Positions 1 to 11,735 of a stretch of DNA of 64,000 bases are shown one piece after another. Below the pieces are notes generated by a model. That model did not search any database and was not told the origin of the DNA. It was given only the letters and a program-made list of their open reading frames with translations. The first letter of the stretch is position 1, and each line of letters starts with the position of its first letter. The translations under genes and the position numbers were made by a program. This DNA comes from Bathymodiolus brooksi (Eukaryota; Mollusca; Bivalvia; Mytilida; Modiolidae): the NCBI GenBank assembly GCA_963680875.1, contig OY804585.1, positions 23,785,686-23,849,685 of the forward strand, in the 5' to 3' direction.

Positions 1-504
1 AAAAGCCTTTTGGAGCAGGTAAACTAAATGTCCTAAACACGATGGCCACATTTATTGGAAAAATACTTTCTTTAAATTTCGTATGTTTTGTTTTCAATAT
101 TTAGCTTGGTTGTTCTTATCGCTATGCTCATAGTACGTTATATGTGTAATACGACACCACTAGAGTAACATAGATTAAATCTGGCAATTATTTATAATTT
201 CCAGTTCGAAGTATTTGTTTACATGTTTTAAATTGTTTACATGAAACACCATCTTAAGACTATGAATAAAATCTACTAAGACATACATTTAAAGCTGTCA
301 ACTCAGACATATAATATCTACTGTCATCGTTGGTGGTGGTCAATAGATTCTGTAACAAGAAAAACGTATTATCACATCTAACTATCGGTGTTTTGCATTA
401 CGATGATTTAATATTACTTCCACTTTTAATAAATACTGATTTTCCGCACAAAAACATTCCGCAAATTTGAATTATTGATATTTGTGATAATCATTTTATT
501 CGTG
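1..504. other. Intergenic, no gene seen
   Basis: AT-rich sequence with stop codons in all frames. I see no gene, RNA or clear repeat here. Confidence 0.5.
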
Positions 505-635
505 TTGCTCATTCGTTAGTTTTCTGTGTAATGATTAGTAGATCATTGTTTGTCCTTTTCTCCTTATTCATTTAGCCATTGTATTGTCTGTCCTTGGATT
601 TATGGTTTCTGATTACTTCTTTGGTATCTTACACT
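505..635 (+). repeat. Dispersed repeat C, copy 1
   Basis: Begins near a GTTGCTCATTCGTTAG motif and continues through TTTGTCCTTTTC, GCCATTGTATTGTCTGTCC and TTTGGTATCTTA. The same ordered blocks recur at least ten times in this window on both strands. It carries no coding frame. I recognise the sequence style as a common bivalve interspersed repeat but cannot name the transposon class. Confidence 0.65.
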
Positions 636-1002
636 GTCAAATAATATTGCTGATCTCCTTTTTTTAATCTTTTAAATATATGTTAAACTAAACATCTCGA
701 AATGTTTTAAATACATTGATATGCAGTAACCACAAAGATAAAAATATATACCTCATAAACAAGGCTATTGACTGGTCAATGGTCGCTTCTTCGAAAGCAA
801 TACATTTAACTGAATTATTGACCTGTGACACCATAAGATATTTAATGCCGATGACAATGAAGAATATTATAAAAACAACACACAGTCCTGGTCAACACGC
901 ATGTATTTTTTCCATAGGCATAGGTCGTAGTTTTTGTTTATGTTCAAAGATTTGAGGTGAGAGGTATATTCGTTTTGTTGATATTGATGCAAGAAAGGAT
1001 TG

Positions 1003-1195
1003 ACGATACCAACAGAGTAATCAGAAGCAGTAAGTCGAAGAACAGACATCATAATGGCCAAAAGAAAAAGGACAAACAACGATTTACAAAACACTACACA
1101 TAAAAAACAATGATCGAGAAGCAACACAAACCCCACTAAAATCTGAGGTAAATTCAGGGTCTCCGGACGGCATAGCAGTTCCTGCTCCACATATT
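1003..1195 (-). repeat. Dispersed repeat C, copy 2
   Basis: Reverse-strand copy of the repeat at 505-635. It reads GATACCA...GTAATCAGAAG, then ATAATGGCCAAAAG, then an ACAAAACACTACACA block and an end near GAGCAACACAAACCCC. The 107-codon open frame on the minus strand here is a by-product of the repeat. Confidence 0.65.
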
Positions 1196-1542
1196 ACACC
1201 CATCATCTTACTGTTAAACGGCATTGTTTAGTCATCATTGGGTTTTTTCTTTCATAATATACGTCTGAACATGCATTTCATGTGCGATAAAACTATTATT
1301 GTATATTAAGTACTCAAGATCCTGGTTACTGTGTAACAGTTTCTTAAATGATGATCATTATTCATTCAAGATGTTCGATAATTTGTACTTTGAAATAAGA
1401 GCAATGTTTACCTTTATTGATAGGGAACGTTTATTAAATCAACCTCATAAACTAGATATGTTAATGTAAACTGGTAATGCATATTTTATGAATGAAATAG
1501 GGTATACGTGAGCAACGACATTCATTTTCCAACACATTCAAC

Positions 1543-1887
1543 CGCATCGGTGGCGTAATGGTTAGCGTGCTCGCCTCGAGTACGGTAGATCGTGGGTACG
1601 AGCCCCGGTCGGGTCAAACCAAAGAATATAAAATTGGTATTTGTTGCTTCTCCGCTAAACACGCACATTAAGGAGAAAGAGCAAAGACTGGTTGGCTCGG
1701 ATTCAGAATAATGTTTCCGAGTGGAGCGACTACCCGCGAACTGTTGTTTCAGTGAGCTAGTACCATTAAAATCTAACTCAGTACAAAGCGGACCTCATCT
1801 TCATCTAATTGAAAATTAACTTGTTCTCGCTATGATATAGTTGAAAAATGGCTGAATTGGCGTTAAACAAAAACCACCCACTCACTC
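1543..1887 (+). mobile_element. tRNA-derived SINE, family B (full-length)
   Basis: The head (about 1543-1615) has a Pol III A-box-like TGGCGTAATGG and a B-box-like GGTACGAGCCC, so it derives from a tRNA. A body of about 200 bp follows, then a tail with ATATAGTTGAAAAATGGC and TGGCGTTAAAC. A reverse-strand copy lies at 31853-32235 and head fragments at 15240-15310 and 36289-36430. The tail module is shared with SINE family A, which has a different head. Confidence 0.8.
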
Positions 1888-2369
1888 CAACACATGCATT
1901 ACTATAGCATGCGATAGTCACAAAAACAGAGCTATTGCACTAATATTGGGGGTATTATCACGGGCAGTATAGGAAATCCTGTGAGGTACAATATTCGTCA
2001 ATATAAAGGTTATATAGTACCAAATATTTCAGTCATTTATTAGATTTCTACAGAGCTGATTCCTGTAACAAAAACGCAGTGTTCCAACATATTATTTCTC
2101 TAGGTTGCACAAATGGCATTTTATCGGGAAGCTCAACGGCATATTAAACTGTTAAGGGGAAAGTATCATATGCAATAATGGTCAAATGCAATATTTTTAA
2201 ATCACTGGAAATAGTCTAATTTTTACCTGTACATGTATATTTATAAATAAAAACCAGTAATATTATCAGTAAATATTGCATTTTATTGTTTCAAAGACAT
2301 CTAGGTACTATAATATAAAAGTTGAGATATTGTTTAGATGACGATTAATACGACACAACAAATAAACAA
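1888..2369. other. Intergenic, no gene seen
   Basis: AT-rich spacer between two SINEs. I see no coding frame or structured repeat. Confidence 0.45.
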
Positions 2370-2642
2370 GGGCCCAGGTGGCTCAATGAGTTAAGTCGTT
2401 GGATTATCTAACAACTCATACAAGCCTATCATCAATACGGCGTGGGTTTGCGCCCGGCTTTGTAAATTACAAAAAGAGTGCACTCGACTCGCAGCTGCAA
2501 GTGATAAAGTTTACCAGTTGCCTGCCCATGGTCGGTGGTTCTCTCCGGGTACTCCGGCTTCTTCCACCACTAAAACTGGTCGCCATGATATAGCTGAAAT
2601 ATTGCTGAAAGTGGCGTTAAACACAAAAATCAAATCAAATCA
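2370..2642 (+). mobile_element. tRNA-derived SINE with a third head type
   Basis: The head has an A-box-like TGGCTCAATGAG and a B-box-like GGGTTTGCGCCC, unlike the heads of families A and B. The 3' half (TCTCCGGGTACTCCGG, then GCTGAAATATTGCTG and TGGCGTTAAAC) is the family A body and tail. The 64-codon frame inside is incidental. Confidence 0.75.
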
Positions 2643-2741
2643 CAACAAATAAACATATCATTAACCAATCAAACTCAATCAGACAGATGACAATGGATCT
2701 TTTTCTTTTAAGTAGATGTTTTCTTTCTTCGATCACTGCCA

Positions 2742-3150
2742 AGACTTTTACCGGACTTGACTGTATATAATGAGTAACACGGTGGGTGTCTTATAAGAAG
2801 CAGAACTGCGTACCCTTCGCGAGCACCTCGATCTTTTTGGTGGGATCCGTGATGCGCATCTTTTTAGTTTTTTATGTTGTCCTATTATGTGTCTTTCAGT
2901 TCTCAGTTTCGTATTGTGATGTCCTTTACGATTTCCGAATAACAACGATGTTCGGTTCGTCTTTGCCTCCAGTATTGTAGGACGACTCGTGTTTTATTAA
3001 CGTTATTTGTGTTTCTTTGCGCATAGTGGTGTCCATCATATATTGTGTTCTGTTTTTGTTTTCTATGTCATCGTGTTGTATACCCTGTTTCTCTGGATTG
3101 TCCATTTTTGATTGCTCCTTCGGTATTTTCTAATGTTTATTCAGGTCTTA
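2742..3150 (+). repeat. Dispersed repeat C2, copy 1
   Basis: Shares ordered blocks with 47140-47565: AAGACTTTTACC, ATGAGTAACACG, ATCTTTTTAGTTTT and TTGATTGC...CTTCGGT. The block TTTAGTTTTxTGTGTT relates it to repeat C. It is a non-coding interspersed repeat; several 60-85 codon frames on both strands are chance. Confidence 0.55.
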
Positions 3151-3404
3151 AAAGTATTTTTTCTGTTCACGTGTGTTTATTTGTTTGCTTCATTTATTAT
3201 TTTTTTTGCTAACTGTATAATATTTAAAGTATTGTCGCTGGAGACCCAAAAGAGGGGGAGGGGTAGAATCATATTGACTTATATAACCCCGTCACATTTG
3301 TGGGGCCGTCCCAAGCCAGGACCTGGATTTCAATCGAGATATGCATTTTTGTGTTCAATTATTTGATGTGAGAGGTAGTTACTCGTTTTGTTGTTACACT
3401 TGTG

Positions 3405-3530
3405 TGTTAATAAAAACGTAGATATCTAATTTAGTGCGCACGATGTGTTTCTGGAATAACGATCATCAGGTACTTTCAAAACCGGAAGGTTGGAAAGCCA
3501 AATAATCTAAAAGTCTTTGGGATGTTAAAA
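3405..3530 (-). repeat. Dispersed repeat D, copy 1, with hammerhead-like motif
   Basis: Contains ACGTAGATATCTAATTTA, a TGCGCACGATGTG block and CAAATAATCTAAAAG. On the minus strand at 3475-3434 it reads CUGAUGA, an 11-nt spacer, then GAAAC, the two conserved core blocks of a hammerhead ribozyme. Related copies are at 6110-6225, 19855-19925, 21652-21760, 28900-29010 and 47683-47845. Stem pairing in this copy is weak, so activity is doubtful. Confidence 0.6.
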
Positions 3531-3883
3531 TGAATATTGTATACTGATGATGCTGGTTTCTGTGAAATAAAAAACGTAGATATCTAATTGCATTAACATG
3601 GCGATCATTATTCATTCAAGATGTTCGATTATTTGTATTTTAAAATCAAAGCAATGTTTACCTCCATTACTCGGGAACATTTTATTCAATTAACATCATA
3701 AACACTAGCTATAGCAAGGCAATGAAGATTTTATGAATGAAATAAGGTGGGCGAGATAATGGAATTCTTTCACACTTTCATAGCACATCTCTAGTTTGAA
3801 TTCTTATTAGTTACGTATAAACCGTAAAGCACTATAATTTTGTGTAGTAATATGATGGTTCAAATTTTACCCTTATCGAGCAC

Positions 3884-3985
3884 ATGGGTTCATCCCCATC
3901 TGTTGGTTGGATCTGTGTTGCTCTTCGTTTTAGTTTTCTGTGTTGTGTTAGCAACCATTAGTAGTCCGCTACGGGTAATATAGTC
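3884..3985 (+). repeat. Dispersed repeat C, partial copy
   Basis: Starts near GGGTTCATCCCCATCTG and includes GTTTTAGTTTTCTGTGTTG. Only the 5' part of the repeat C consensus is recognisable. Confidence 0.5.
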
Positions 3986-4250
3986 TCGACTGGTATTTCG
4001 ACATTCTCTGATCCGAGCATCGAAGGAGATCAAGCCAGAAAGTATACTTGAAATTGTACCTCTATTTATATGGAATATTTGAATTTTAGTTATATAATAT
4101 AAAATAAACCTGTCATGTATAATTTGCAAAAAGTGAAAATAGAGATCAAGTTTAGTGTCAACAAGGATGAGAGGTGAATTTAATGACTATGTAACTCATA
4201 CTGATAGATATCAAATACTCAATTAACATTGTAGAATGTAGAATTCCAAG

Positions 4251-4487
4251 GATTATGTTTAAAACTATCTATGCAATCAGTGCCTATCACCACAAACGTT
4301 GTGAGTTCGAATCCCGCTCAGGCGAGGTGTGCTCGATACAACATTATGTGATAAAATTTGACAATGACTTGCGACAGGTCAGTGGTTTTCTCCGGGTACT
4401 CCGGTTTCCTCCACCAAGAAAACTGACCGCCACGATATAACTGAGATATTGTTGAAAGTGGCGTTAAACACCATAACCATAACCGAA
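4251..4487 (+). mobile_element. tRNA-derived SINE, family A, 5'-truncated
   Basis: Starts inside the tRNA-like head (CTATGCAATCAGTGCC), keeps the B box GAGTTCGAATCCC, the body with TCTCCGGGTACTCCGG, and the tail GTGGCGTTAAACACC followed by an (ACCATA)-like run. The A-box part of the head is missing. Confidence 0.8.
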
Positions 4488-4857
4488 CCCAAACATTTTC
4501 ATCTTGCTACAAATGCTAATCATTGATTGTTCAATCACATAATGTCATGTCACTCCAGATAAGAGAATACCTTACTTTAGATTTCCTAAATGTTCTTTTC
4601 ATGTTTTGTCCAAATGTTTTTAATTAAATCAATTGACCAACCAGATGTCTTCAATAGGCCTCACATTACAAACAGCAAACATACAAAGATAATACAAACA
4701 ACAAACTCTCTGGCAAGTACAATACTACATATACATGTAATACCATATTTTGTTATTTCATTATTTACGCCTATTTCGCATTAATGTTAAACATATAAAA
4801 AAGACCTCATTCGTTTAATACAATTTGTGAATACGTCAACGACTAAAAGGTATTTAA

Positions 4858-5045
4858 GGAGCACCTGGGTTCACCCCATTTGTGTGGGGTTCGTGTTACT
4901 CAATCTTTAGTTTTCTGTGTAGTGCTTTGTAGACCGTTGTTTGTCCTTCTGTCCTTTTTCTTTTGGTCGTCGTTTTTTCTGCCTTTTTTCGTTTTAAGGA
5001 TTCTGATTACCCCTTTGGTATCTTCAAACTGTTCTTTATACCATT
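4858..5045 (+). repeat. Dispersed repeat C, copy 3 (long)
   Basis: One of the most complete copies: GGTTCACCCCAT, GTGTTACTCAATCTTTAG, TTTCTGTGTAGTG, GTAGACCGTTGTTTG and a 3' end GATTACCCCTTTGGTATC. The short frames on both strands are not supported as genes. Confidence 0.7.
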
Positions 5046-5734
5046 TTTGTGTGTTTTCGTGTTGGTCCATCTTTAGTTGTCTGTGTAGATAAAAAAAAGA
5101 ATATATTCCGTTAAAATAAAATATCAATGCCTTGGAGGTATTTTATTTAAGACAAATATAAGGTAAATTTAAGACTTCCTACAAGCCCTTTTCTTAATAA
5201 CCTCTTTGAAAAAAATATGTTGATATGAAAGCTCAAATCTTGACTGACCCCTCATATTTACTAACAACATTTCTTTACTGATTAAATGTCCTTACTCAAC
5301 AAATGTATAGTACATATATGTCTTTAGCCAAGATTTCAACATTCATAGCAGCAATTTATTTAAAGGGATAATAAATAAGAAAGGTACTTGTAACAAGTCT
5401 AGATTTAATGAGGTGGTACGTTTGTATTAGCATTGAACAACCACTATATACCATGGCATTCGTTTAATTGAAATCTGGCCAATAACATATGGACGTGTTT
5501 TGCTTTACAACAGAAGTAATATGGAAATACTATGTTATTCTTATCAAAACCCCAGACGATTCAAATATACTTTATTAATGTAAAAAACAAATTGAACCGA
5601 GATAAAAATATGATAAAATGTGATAAATGTATATACTTGCATTGACCTAAAAGATTTGAGTTTCCCACTGCGCTTTCTGTAGTATATTATGATATCTCAG
5701 ATTTCAAAATTGCTTTCCTGTAGCAGTTTTGCTG
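5046..5734. other. Intergenic, no gene seen
   Basis: AT-rich spacer with no supported feature. Confidence 0.45.
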
Positions 5735-5925
5735 AATCTTTAGTTTTCTGTGTAGTGTGTTGTGCAAATCATTTTTGTTTCCTTTTTCGTTTGGCCATTG
5801 TATTGGTTGTCTCCGGTCGATTGTTATCTGTTTCGTTTGTCCATTGTATTGGTTGTCTCCGGTCGATTATTTTATTTTTCGTTTGGCCATTGTATTGGTT
5901 GTCTCCGGTAGATTTACGACTTGGT
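5735..5925 (+). repeat. Repeat C copy with internal 46-bp triplication
   Basis: The repeat C motif AATCTTTAGTTTTCTGTG is followed by three consecutive copies (starting about 5788, 5834 and 5880) of a 46-bp block containing CCATTGTATTGGTTGTCTCC. This is a local tandem expansion inside an interspersed repeat. The 70-80 codon frames across it are artefacts of the periodicity. Confidence 0.75.
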
Positions 5926-6109
5926 TCTTAATTATAAAATCTATGACAATTTTAATAAAGCTAAAATGATTATTAATGCATCTTGATGTTATAAGTTGTA
6001 TCAGCGAGAAATCCACATTAATATGACGGAGTTTGTGTTGTCCATCAATTCAGCTTAAAAGCTTTGATGTATTCAGAAATATTGGCTATTCTGATTTGTG
6101 GTTTCCTTG

Positions 6110-6225
6110 CTTTTAAAGACTTTTAAATCAATCGGCTTTCCAATCTTTTGATTTTGAGCACCCGGTGAATGTTATTCCAGAAGCGCATCGTTTGCACTAA
6201 ATTAAATATCTACGTTTTTATTACC
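6110..6225 (+). repeat. Dispersed repeat D, copy 2
   Basis: Opposite orientation to the 3405 copy: CAATCTTTTGATTTTGAGC, GTTATTCCAGAAGCGC and AATATCTACG. The hammerhead-like core is degraded here (CGGUGAA in place of CUGAUGA, GAAG in place of GAAA). Confidence 0.6.
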
Positions 6226-6474
6226 GCCCTAGCAAAACATTCGTTTGAACATAATTATTTAGGTCATTCGTTCGTTAACTAAACAATGGTTTGCTTTGAT
6301 GTGAGTTATGATTGACATGAAATTCTATGCAAGGTATTACGTTTGGTTGTACTTTCGATACTGCTGTAGTGCATTACTATCAGATTTGAGCTTCCCTTGT
6401 CAAATCGGATACTAGTAAATGTTCAATTTGTTACAACAAATAAACTACAAAATATATTGTTCTTACTATTACAG

Positions 6475-8273
6475 ATGTGTCAAAACTGACTGTATACGGA
6501 GACAGTAGCAGTACGAGGTCACGTGATTCTAGACGCACAGACCGCCATCTTATATCCGATACCCAAATACAGTACATCAATAGAAACGTGTTTCGTAGCA
6601 GTTTGTCGATAAAGGAGATCATTATGTCAGGAAATAATATCGCAATAATGTATCCATCAGTTTTTCACTACCTCAGAAGTTTGGAAATCTTGTCTCTAAC
6701 CAACAATAACATTAGACATCTGTCTGCAGCAGTATTTAATGGACTTGGGCATTTACAGGAACTTATACTGTCAGATAACATGATAAAATTCCTGCCTTAT
6801 ACGGTTTTCACCTATCTCACGGAATTAAAGACTTTGTATCTGAATGGTAACAAGTTAAAAAGAATGCCAAGAGATGTACTTAAGCCTCTTACACATCTAC
6901 AGGTGCTTGATCTGTCTCGTAATAACATATCTGATTTCTACGATGATATGTTCGATCATAATGTCGACCTTCAAGAACTACTTCTCAATGGAAATAGGCT
7001 TTGGACTATTCGACCAAGATGGTTCCAAAATTTATATGCACTTAAAACTCTTTCACTTAGAGGCAATGCCATAGTCAGTGTTCCTACAGAATGTTTCAGT
7101 AACTTATACAACTTGGAGGAATTGCTACTTTCAGCCAATCATATTAAAGAAATAGAATTCGGTGCTTTCCGTAATTTACGAGATTTGAAAAGCATAGATT
7201 TATCAACCAATGATATTACAGAAATCCAATCACTGCATTTGTCTGAACTCGATTCACTATCAGAATTATTTTTGGCAAACAACAAAATAGTTGAAATTCA
7301 AAATGGGACGTTCGAATTTGTGAAATATTTGAAAAGATTGGATTTATCTAGAAATGACATAAGTAATATAGAGACAGCGTCATTTAAAGGTTTACGCCAA
7401 CTTAAAGTCTTGGTTCTGTCACATAATAAGATGCAAAGCTTTAAAAGAGGGATCATATTTGGAGTAGAAAACTTAGAAGATTGTCTCCTCGATCACAACT
7501 TCATAGGAAGTATCGATGACGGCGCTTTTATGACATCTAGTGTCGACCGTCTCTCAAAGATGAAAAAACTTAACTTAGAACAAAACAACATACGAAAAAT
7601 TGAAGCTGAAACATATAAAGGTGTTCCGCGTCTAAAATCATTAAAACTTGGGAATAATAATATTCGTAAAATACATCCACAGGCAATGACGGATTTATCT
7701 TACCTTGAAACACTGACTCTGAACAACAACAAGATAAGGAAGCTTAACAATGGCGTGTTTTCTAATCTCAAAAAATTATACTCTATTGATTTATCGAGAA
7801 ATAAAATTCGATTAATTGGTGAAGATATGTTTCTTGGACTAGACAAACTAGAGGACTTACTCATTTCTGGTAACAAGCTGAACTCAGTTCACAAACTAGC
7901 ATTCAGGGCATTACCTAATTTAAACTCTTTGGATTTAAAAGAAAATCGACTAGTCAGTTTTAATTTTTCGACTGTTACGAATATGCCACAATTAACTATC
8001 ATGGACTTAAGCAAGAACCATTTGTTCTGGGTGGACATCCCGTCAACGGCATACTTACGCTTAAAGGATTTACTACTCTCTGACAACAGTTTACAATCGT
8101 TAAGTTCAAACATTGACAATATTATGGGGAGGTCATCAATAATCTCGTTGATGAACAATCCTTGGACATGTGACTGTCAACTGAAATGGGTATTGGAACC
8201 CAGTAAAAATGTAAGATTAGACACGACAACAGATGTCATGTGTAAGTCACCACCTGAGCTACACGGGAAAAAG
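6475..8273 (+). CDS. LRR-pseudoprotease gene, exon 1: leucine-rich repeat ectodomain
   Basis: An internal exon follows the acceptor TTCTTACTATTACAG (ends 6474). The reading frame is entered at 6477 with codon GTG. The ATG at 6475 is out of frame and stops at once, so the true start lies upstream and was not found. It encodes about 21 LRRs of roughly 24 residues with the LxxLxLxxNxI pattern (for example LEILSLTNNNI, LDLSRNNISDF). An LRRCT cap then begins: NPWTCDC with C565 and C567 (GTG counted as residue 1) and C589 in VMCKSPP. The exon most likely ends at 8273 before GTACAT, in phase 0; the open frame continuing to 8507 reads as intron. LRR ectodomains of this kind usually bind proteins or glycans outside the cell. 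The signal peptide and LRRNT are not in the visible part. Confidence 0.85.
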
Positions 8274-9530
8274 GTACATATTTATTATACTCAAATTCTC
8301 CATCTCAATACAGTAGTCCACTCTAGTAAGGCCACTCTCACAAAAGACCATACTTGTTATCAGAACAGATTTCAGATACATTTAGAGAGTAAGATGCTAC
8401 AAAATTGCCTCCTCCTCTTCCCCCGCAAGAGATGGCACCCTTCATTTAAAACAATTCTGTCATTGCAGAAGGGTTGGCCTTACAAGAGGGGGTACTGTAT
8501 ATTATGAATCACAGTAGGTCTATGTGGGATAACTATTTTTCAACATAAAATTTGTTTCAAGCATGCAGTATATAAACAATGCCCTTTCTGAAGGGTAATA
8601 TGTTATGTTATTAACCTCCACATAATCGTTATCGTGGGTGATGATGTTTTCACTGAGGGTGATAATCTATAATACAATCCGACAACAAGGGCACTATTTA
8701 TGTTTGATCTTCATTATCAACTTTTATCATTTGCTTTGTATAATGGATGAATTTGGTATTTTTTCTGTTGTACAGTAAATTACCATTCTATTATAATGTT
8801 GGTTTTACATGTTTCTTTTTATATTCCTGTATTGTTATAAATACTGTTATAGTGACAGCCAGAACCTTTGAACCGTAATGAAAGCGGGAGGTTTGGCGCT
8901 TTAAAATCTGATTCAACCCACCATTTCTTTAGAAATGCCTGTACCAAGTCAGGGTCATTACGGTTTTCACAGTTTTCCGGTTGTTGACTGATTTTGTCTG
9001 TTTATATACTTATGAGTTTTGACTTTCCCTTTGTAAGATTGTTCTGAGTTCGATAATTTTGTTATTACCCTTATTAGTGACATCAAGTTATGAAATCAGT
9101 TTATTTATTATTTATTTATTAAATGAAAAATATAAAATAATATACCACACTGTTGAAACAATTCAAAAATTCAATCGATAAATCATAGAAAGAGGCAACA
9201 ACACATATCATGTGACCGTTCACTTTCCTTCCTTGACTCGGAGATTTAAATTTTTTTAAAGTGCGTTGCGGTTAAAGCATTTCTTGTCGAACACGTAAAA
9301 CTTGGAAACACATTATTTGTAATTAAGTAGAAATTAACGAATAAACAAATACTTTACAAAAATCAAAGTAGAAAAGCTATAAACAAGAATTGCTCAGAAT
9401 AATTGTTGAAATGTTTGCTATTTAAGAAAAATTCGTTAATAAAACAGAAGACAATAGCAAATGGCATGCGATCTTTGTGCATTATTATGAATTCGACATT
9501 TATGTAGGAATTATGGAGTTTGGGTTGGCT

Positions 9531-9690
9531 TATGGTGTTTAACGCCACTCTCAACAATATTCAGTTATATTGTAGTGGTCAGTTTTATTGGTGGAGGAAG
9601 CCGGAGTACCCTGAGAAAACAACCACCGACCTGCCGCAAGTCACTGACACACTTTATCACATAATGTTGTATCGAGTACGAGGTGGTTAC
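9531..9690 (-). mobile_element. SINE family A fragment in intron 1
   Basis: Reverse-strand tail and body: TGGTGTTTAACGCCACT, TCAGTTTTATTGGTGGAGG and TTTATCACATAATGTTGTAT. The tRNA-like head is absent. Confidence 0.75.
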
Positions 9691-10164
9691 ATTTCTGCCA
9701 ATTTCATTTTGTTCGTCATGAAAGACGGAAATCCCCTCCTATGCTCGAGTATCAAGATTTGAAAATTTAATCATCTCGAGTGGGGAACAAAATCTTAATC
9801 CCCTAGTAGCAGAAAGAAAAACAATAATTCATCAATACAAAATGACACAATCCAGAGACAATGCTAACAGAAAAAATAAAGCTTGAAATAAAAATGTTGG
9901 CACAGAATTACAGTTCTACAAAATACAATAGAGATTACATTCTACTCTACCGGACAATTAATAGTATCACTGACATTTAAGCCAGCCAAAAAAATAAAAA
10001 TAGAGCAATAAAGATCCTCCTTATCATTATGTTTATGTAACTATGCTGTCAATGCCACGTTGCATTTATTTCTAAATATATGACATTTGTTGCTATTCAG
10101 TATTCTCTCACGTGGTGATATTTCTATGCAAATACTTCTCAGTGAATAAATGTTAGACAAAACT

Positions 10165-10300
10165 TGAATGGACAATCTAGAGACACCCACAACTTTAGAA
10201 ACAAGACATCGAACGAAGACAAATAACAAAAATACAACACAGAAAATTAGAAAGATGACCAACACGGGCCCCATAAAAAAAGCCTGGAGGCGAACCTACG
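10165..10300 (-). repeat. Possible repeat C-related fragment in intron 1
   Basis: Blocks such as AATACAACACAGAAAATTAG and GACCAACACGGGCCCC resemble the reverse complement of the 5' end of repeat C. The match is partial. Confidence 0.3.
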
Positions 10301-10540
10301 AAAGGTGTTTGATTCTGTTCGAGTACCCGGTCTCATGCACATATGAAGTGGACTGCTAAGATAATACTTTTACAGCGTTGGCAGTCGCGCTAGGAACTTA
10401 CAGTTTTTGCAACCGTTTAAGCCTCCTATATTGTTGACAATTCCCGCTAGCACCTACATTATTAACAATTGCACTAGAACTTAGATTGTTACTCGGATAT
10501 TCCATTTTCAACCAATATGTTTGTGTTATTCTATTATTAG

Positions 10541-10659
10541 TTTACAGAATTAACAGCAGAAGAACTCACCTGTGACAAAAAGAACAATACGACAAGTAAT
10601 GGTGTTAATCTTCAATGTAAAGATGACGTGTTCAGTAAAAGACCATCGTCAGACAAAAA
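10541..10659 (+). CDS. LRR-pseudoprotease gene, exon 2: end of LRRCT and linker
   Basis: Using the acceptor CTATTATTAG gives phase 0, matching the exon 1 donor. The join reads HGKK then FTELTAEELTCDKKN, placing the expected fourth LRRCT cysteine (C610). This is the main evidence for the splice. After it comes a polar linker with NxT glycosylation sequons and one more cysteine. The exon ends before the donor GTAAGTG with two bases of a codon left over; exon 3 supplies the third. The exon is 119 bp, too short to stand out as an open frame alone. Confidence 0.75.
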
Positions 10660-10682
10660 GTAAGTGAAATTTAATTTAATAG

Positions 10683-11735
10683 TTAAAGGCATACGGGCTG
10701 TCAGAATTGAATTTTTTTGTTTATATTAAAAGTTGACAATATTCGATGTTTTATACTAATAAAATGTTCTGAACAAGAAGCCAGGTTTAAAAAATATGTT
10801 ATAATGTTGTAATTAGTGAAAAGAATTCGAATGTCTGTCGGTGGAATCGCCATTAACACACCTAATTATATGTAGGCTTCTTATTTCCGAAGTTTGCCGA
10901 ATACTGATAACTGCTATAAATAACCAGGTAGCATTTTGCATGTAAATTCGCTAGAATTAATATAATTTAAGAAATATATCTATGAAATTGGATGCCGGGT
11001 TAATCAGTTAATATTATATAATGGAATTTAGTAAGAATGACACTTAAAATCGGAAATACGTGATGAAATCAATGAAAACAAACCCAAACTCTGCAAAGGG
11101 GCCCGATAAAGGGAAAATTGTAAACAAATTGTATTGCATATTATTGACAACACTTCTTGAGTTTGATTGATTATATTTTTTTCGAAAAAAACCAGACATG
11201 AAGTTCATTATTTTAGTCTCTAATTTAAAAGAGATACCACCTGGTGTTTTCTCCTGAAAAAAAAAGAATATATAAAAAAACTACGATGCAATTCTACTGT
11301 CAAAATACGATTCGGCCGAAAAAAGATACTAAATTATGCTTACGTGTTGAAAAATGGAGTAGGTCGGTATAACATCTTTTTTAATTTTTACACAAAGCTT
11401 GCTGAATCCTCCTTTTTGTGTGGTTTTCGTGTAGAATCCGTCAATGTTTTGGTTTGTGCCATGTGCTTTTTTTTTCAACAAACAATTTCGCACATGCGCA
11501 AACGCTTTACCGAATGAGGTCACTGTGTAGGTCGTATGAATGTATGAATATTGTGCGGGTAAACATTGGATTCTTTACTGGATCCAAAAAAATAAAACAG
11601 CGAAGTATTTCCTTCGTTCTAGGCTATTTACGTATGATATTATGAAAAATTTCAACTGCAATTAGTATAAAACATCGAATATTGGCAACTTTTAATATAA
11701 AAAAAATTCAATTCTGACAGCCTGTATGCCTTTAA
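10683..11735. mobile_element. TTAA-flanked inverted-repeat DNA element in intron 2
   Basis: A left terminus starting AGGCATACGGGCTGTCAG (10687) is matched in reverse complement by a right terminus ending CTGACAGCCTGTATGCCT (11731). The inverted repeats extend about 75-80 bp with few differences. Both ends are flanked by TTAA (10683-10686 and 11732-11735), which looks like the target-site duplication. The body of about 1,045 bp has no transposase frame, so this is a non-autonomous element. A TTAA target is typical of piggyBac, but the terminal bases are not the usual piggyBac CCC, so superfamily assignment is open. Confidence 0.8.

Larger units (their letters stand above)
8274..10540 (+). other. 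Intron 1 of the LRR-pseudoprotease gene
   Basis: Bounded by a GTACAT donor and a TTCTATTATTAG acceptor, both phase 0. It holds a reverse-strand SINE at 9531-9690 and otherwise AT-rich sequence. A readthrough frame runs from 8274 to a stop at 8507. It would lack the fourth LRRCT cysteine, so an intron is preferred, but an alternative 3' end cannot be excluded. Confidence 0.65.

Noticed and set aside
8274..8507. Extension of the LRR protein past exon 1
   Set aside because: A good donor (AAG/GTACAT) precedes it, the sequence loses LRRCT character, and splicing to 10541 restores the missing cysteine.
10546..10659. Alternative exon 2 start after TTTACAG
   Set aside because: It would leave the wrong phase after exon 1 and meet a stop when read in phase 0. 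The acceptor ending at 10540 keeps the frame.
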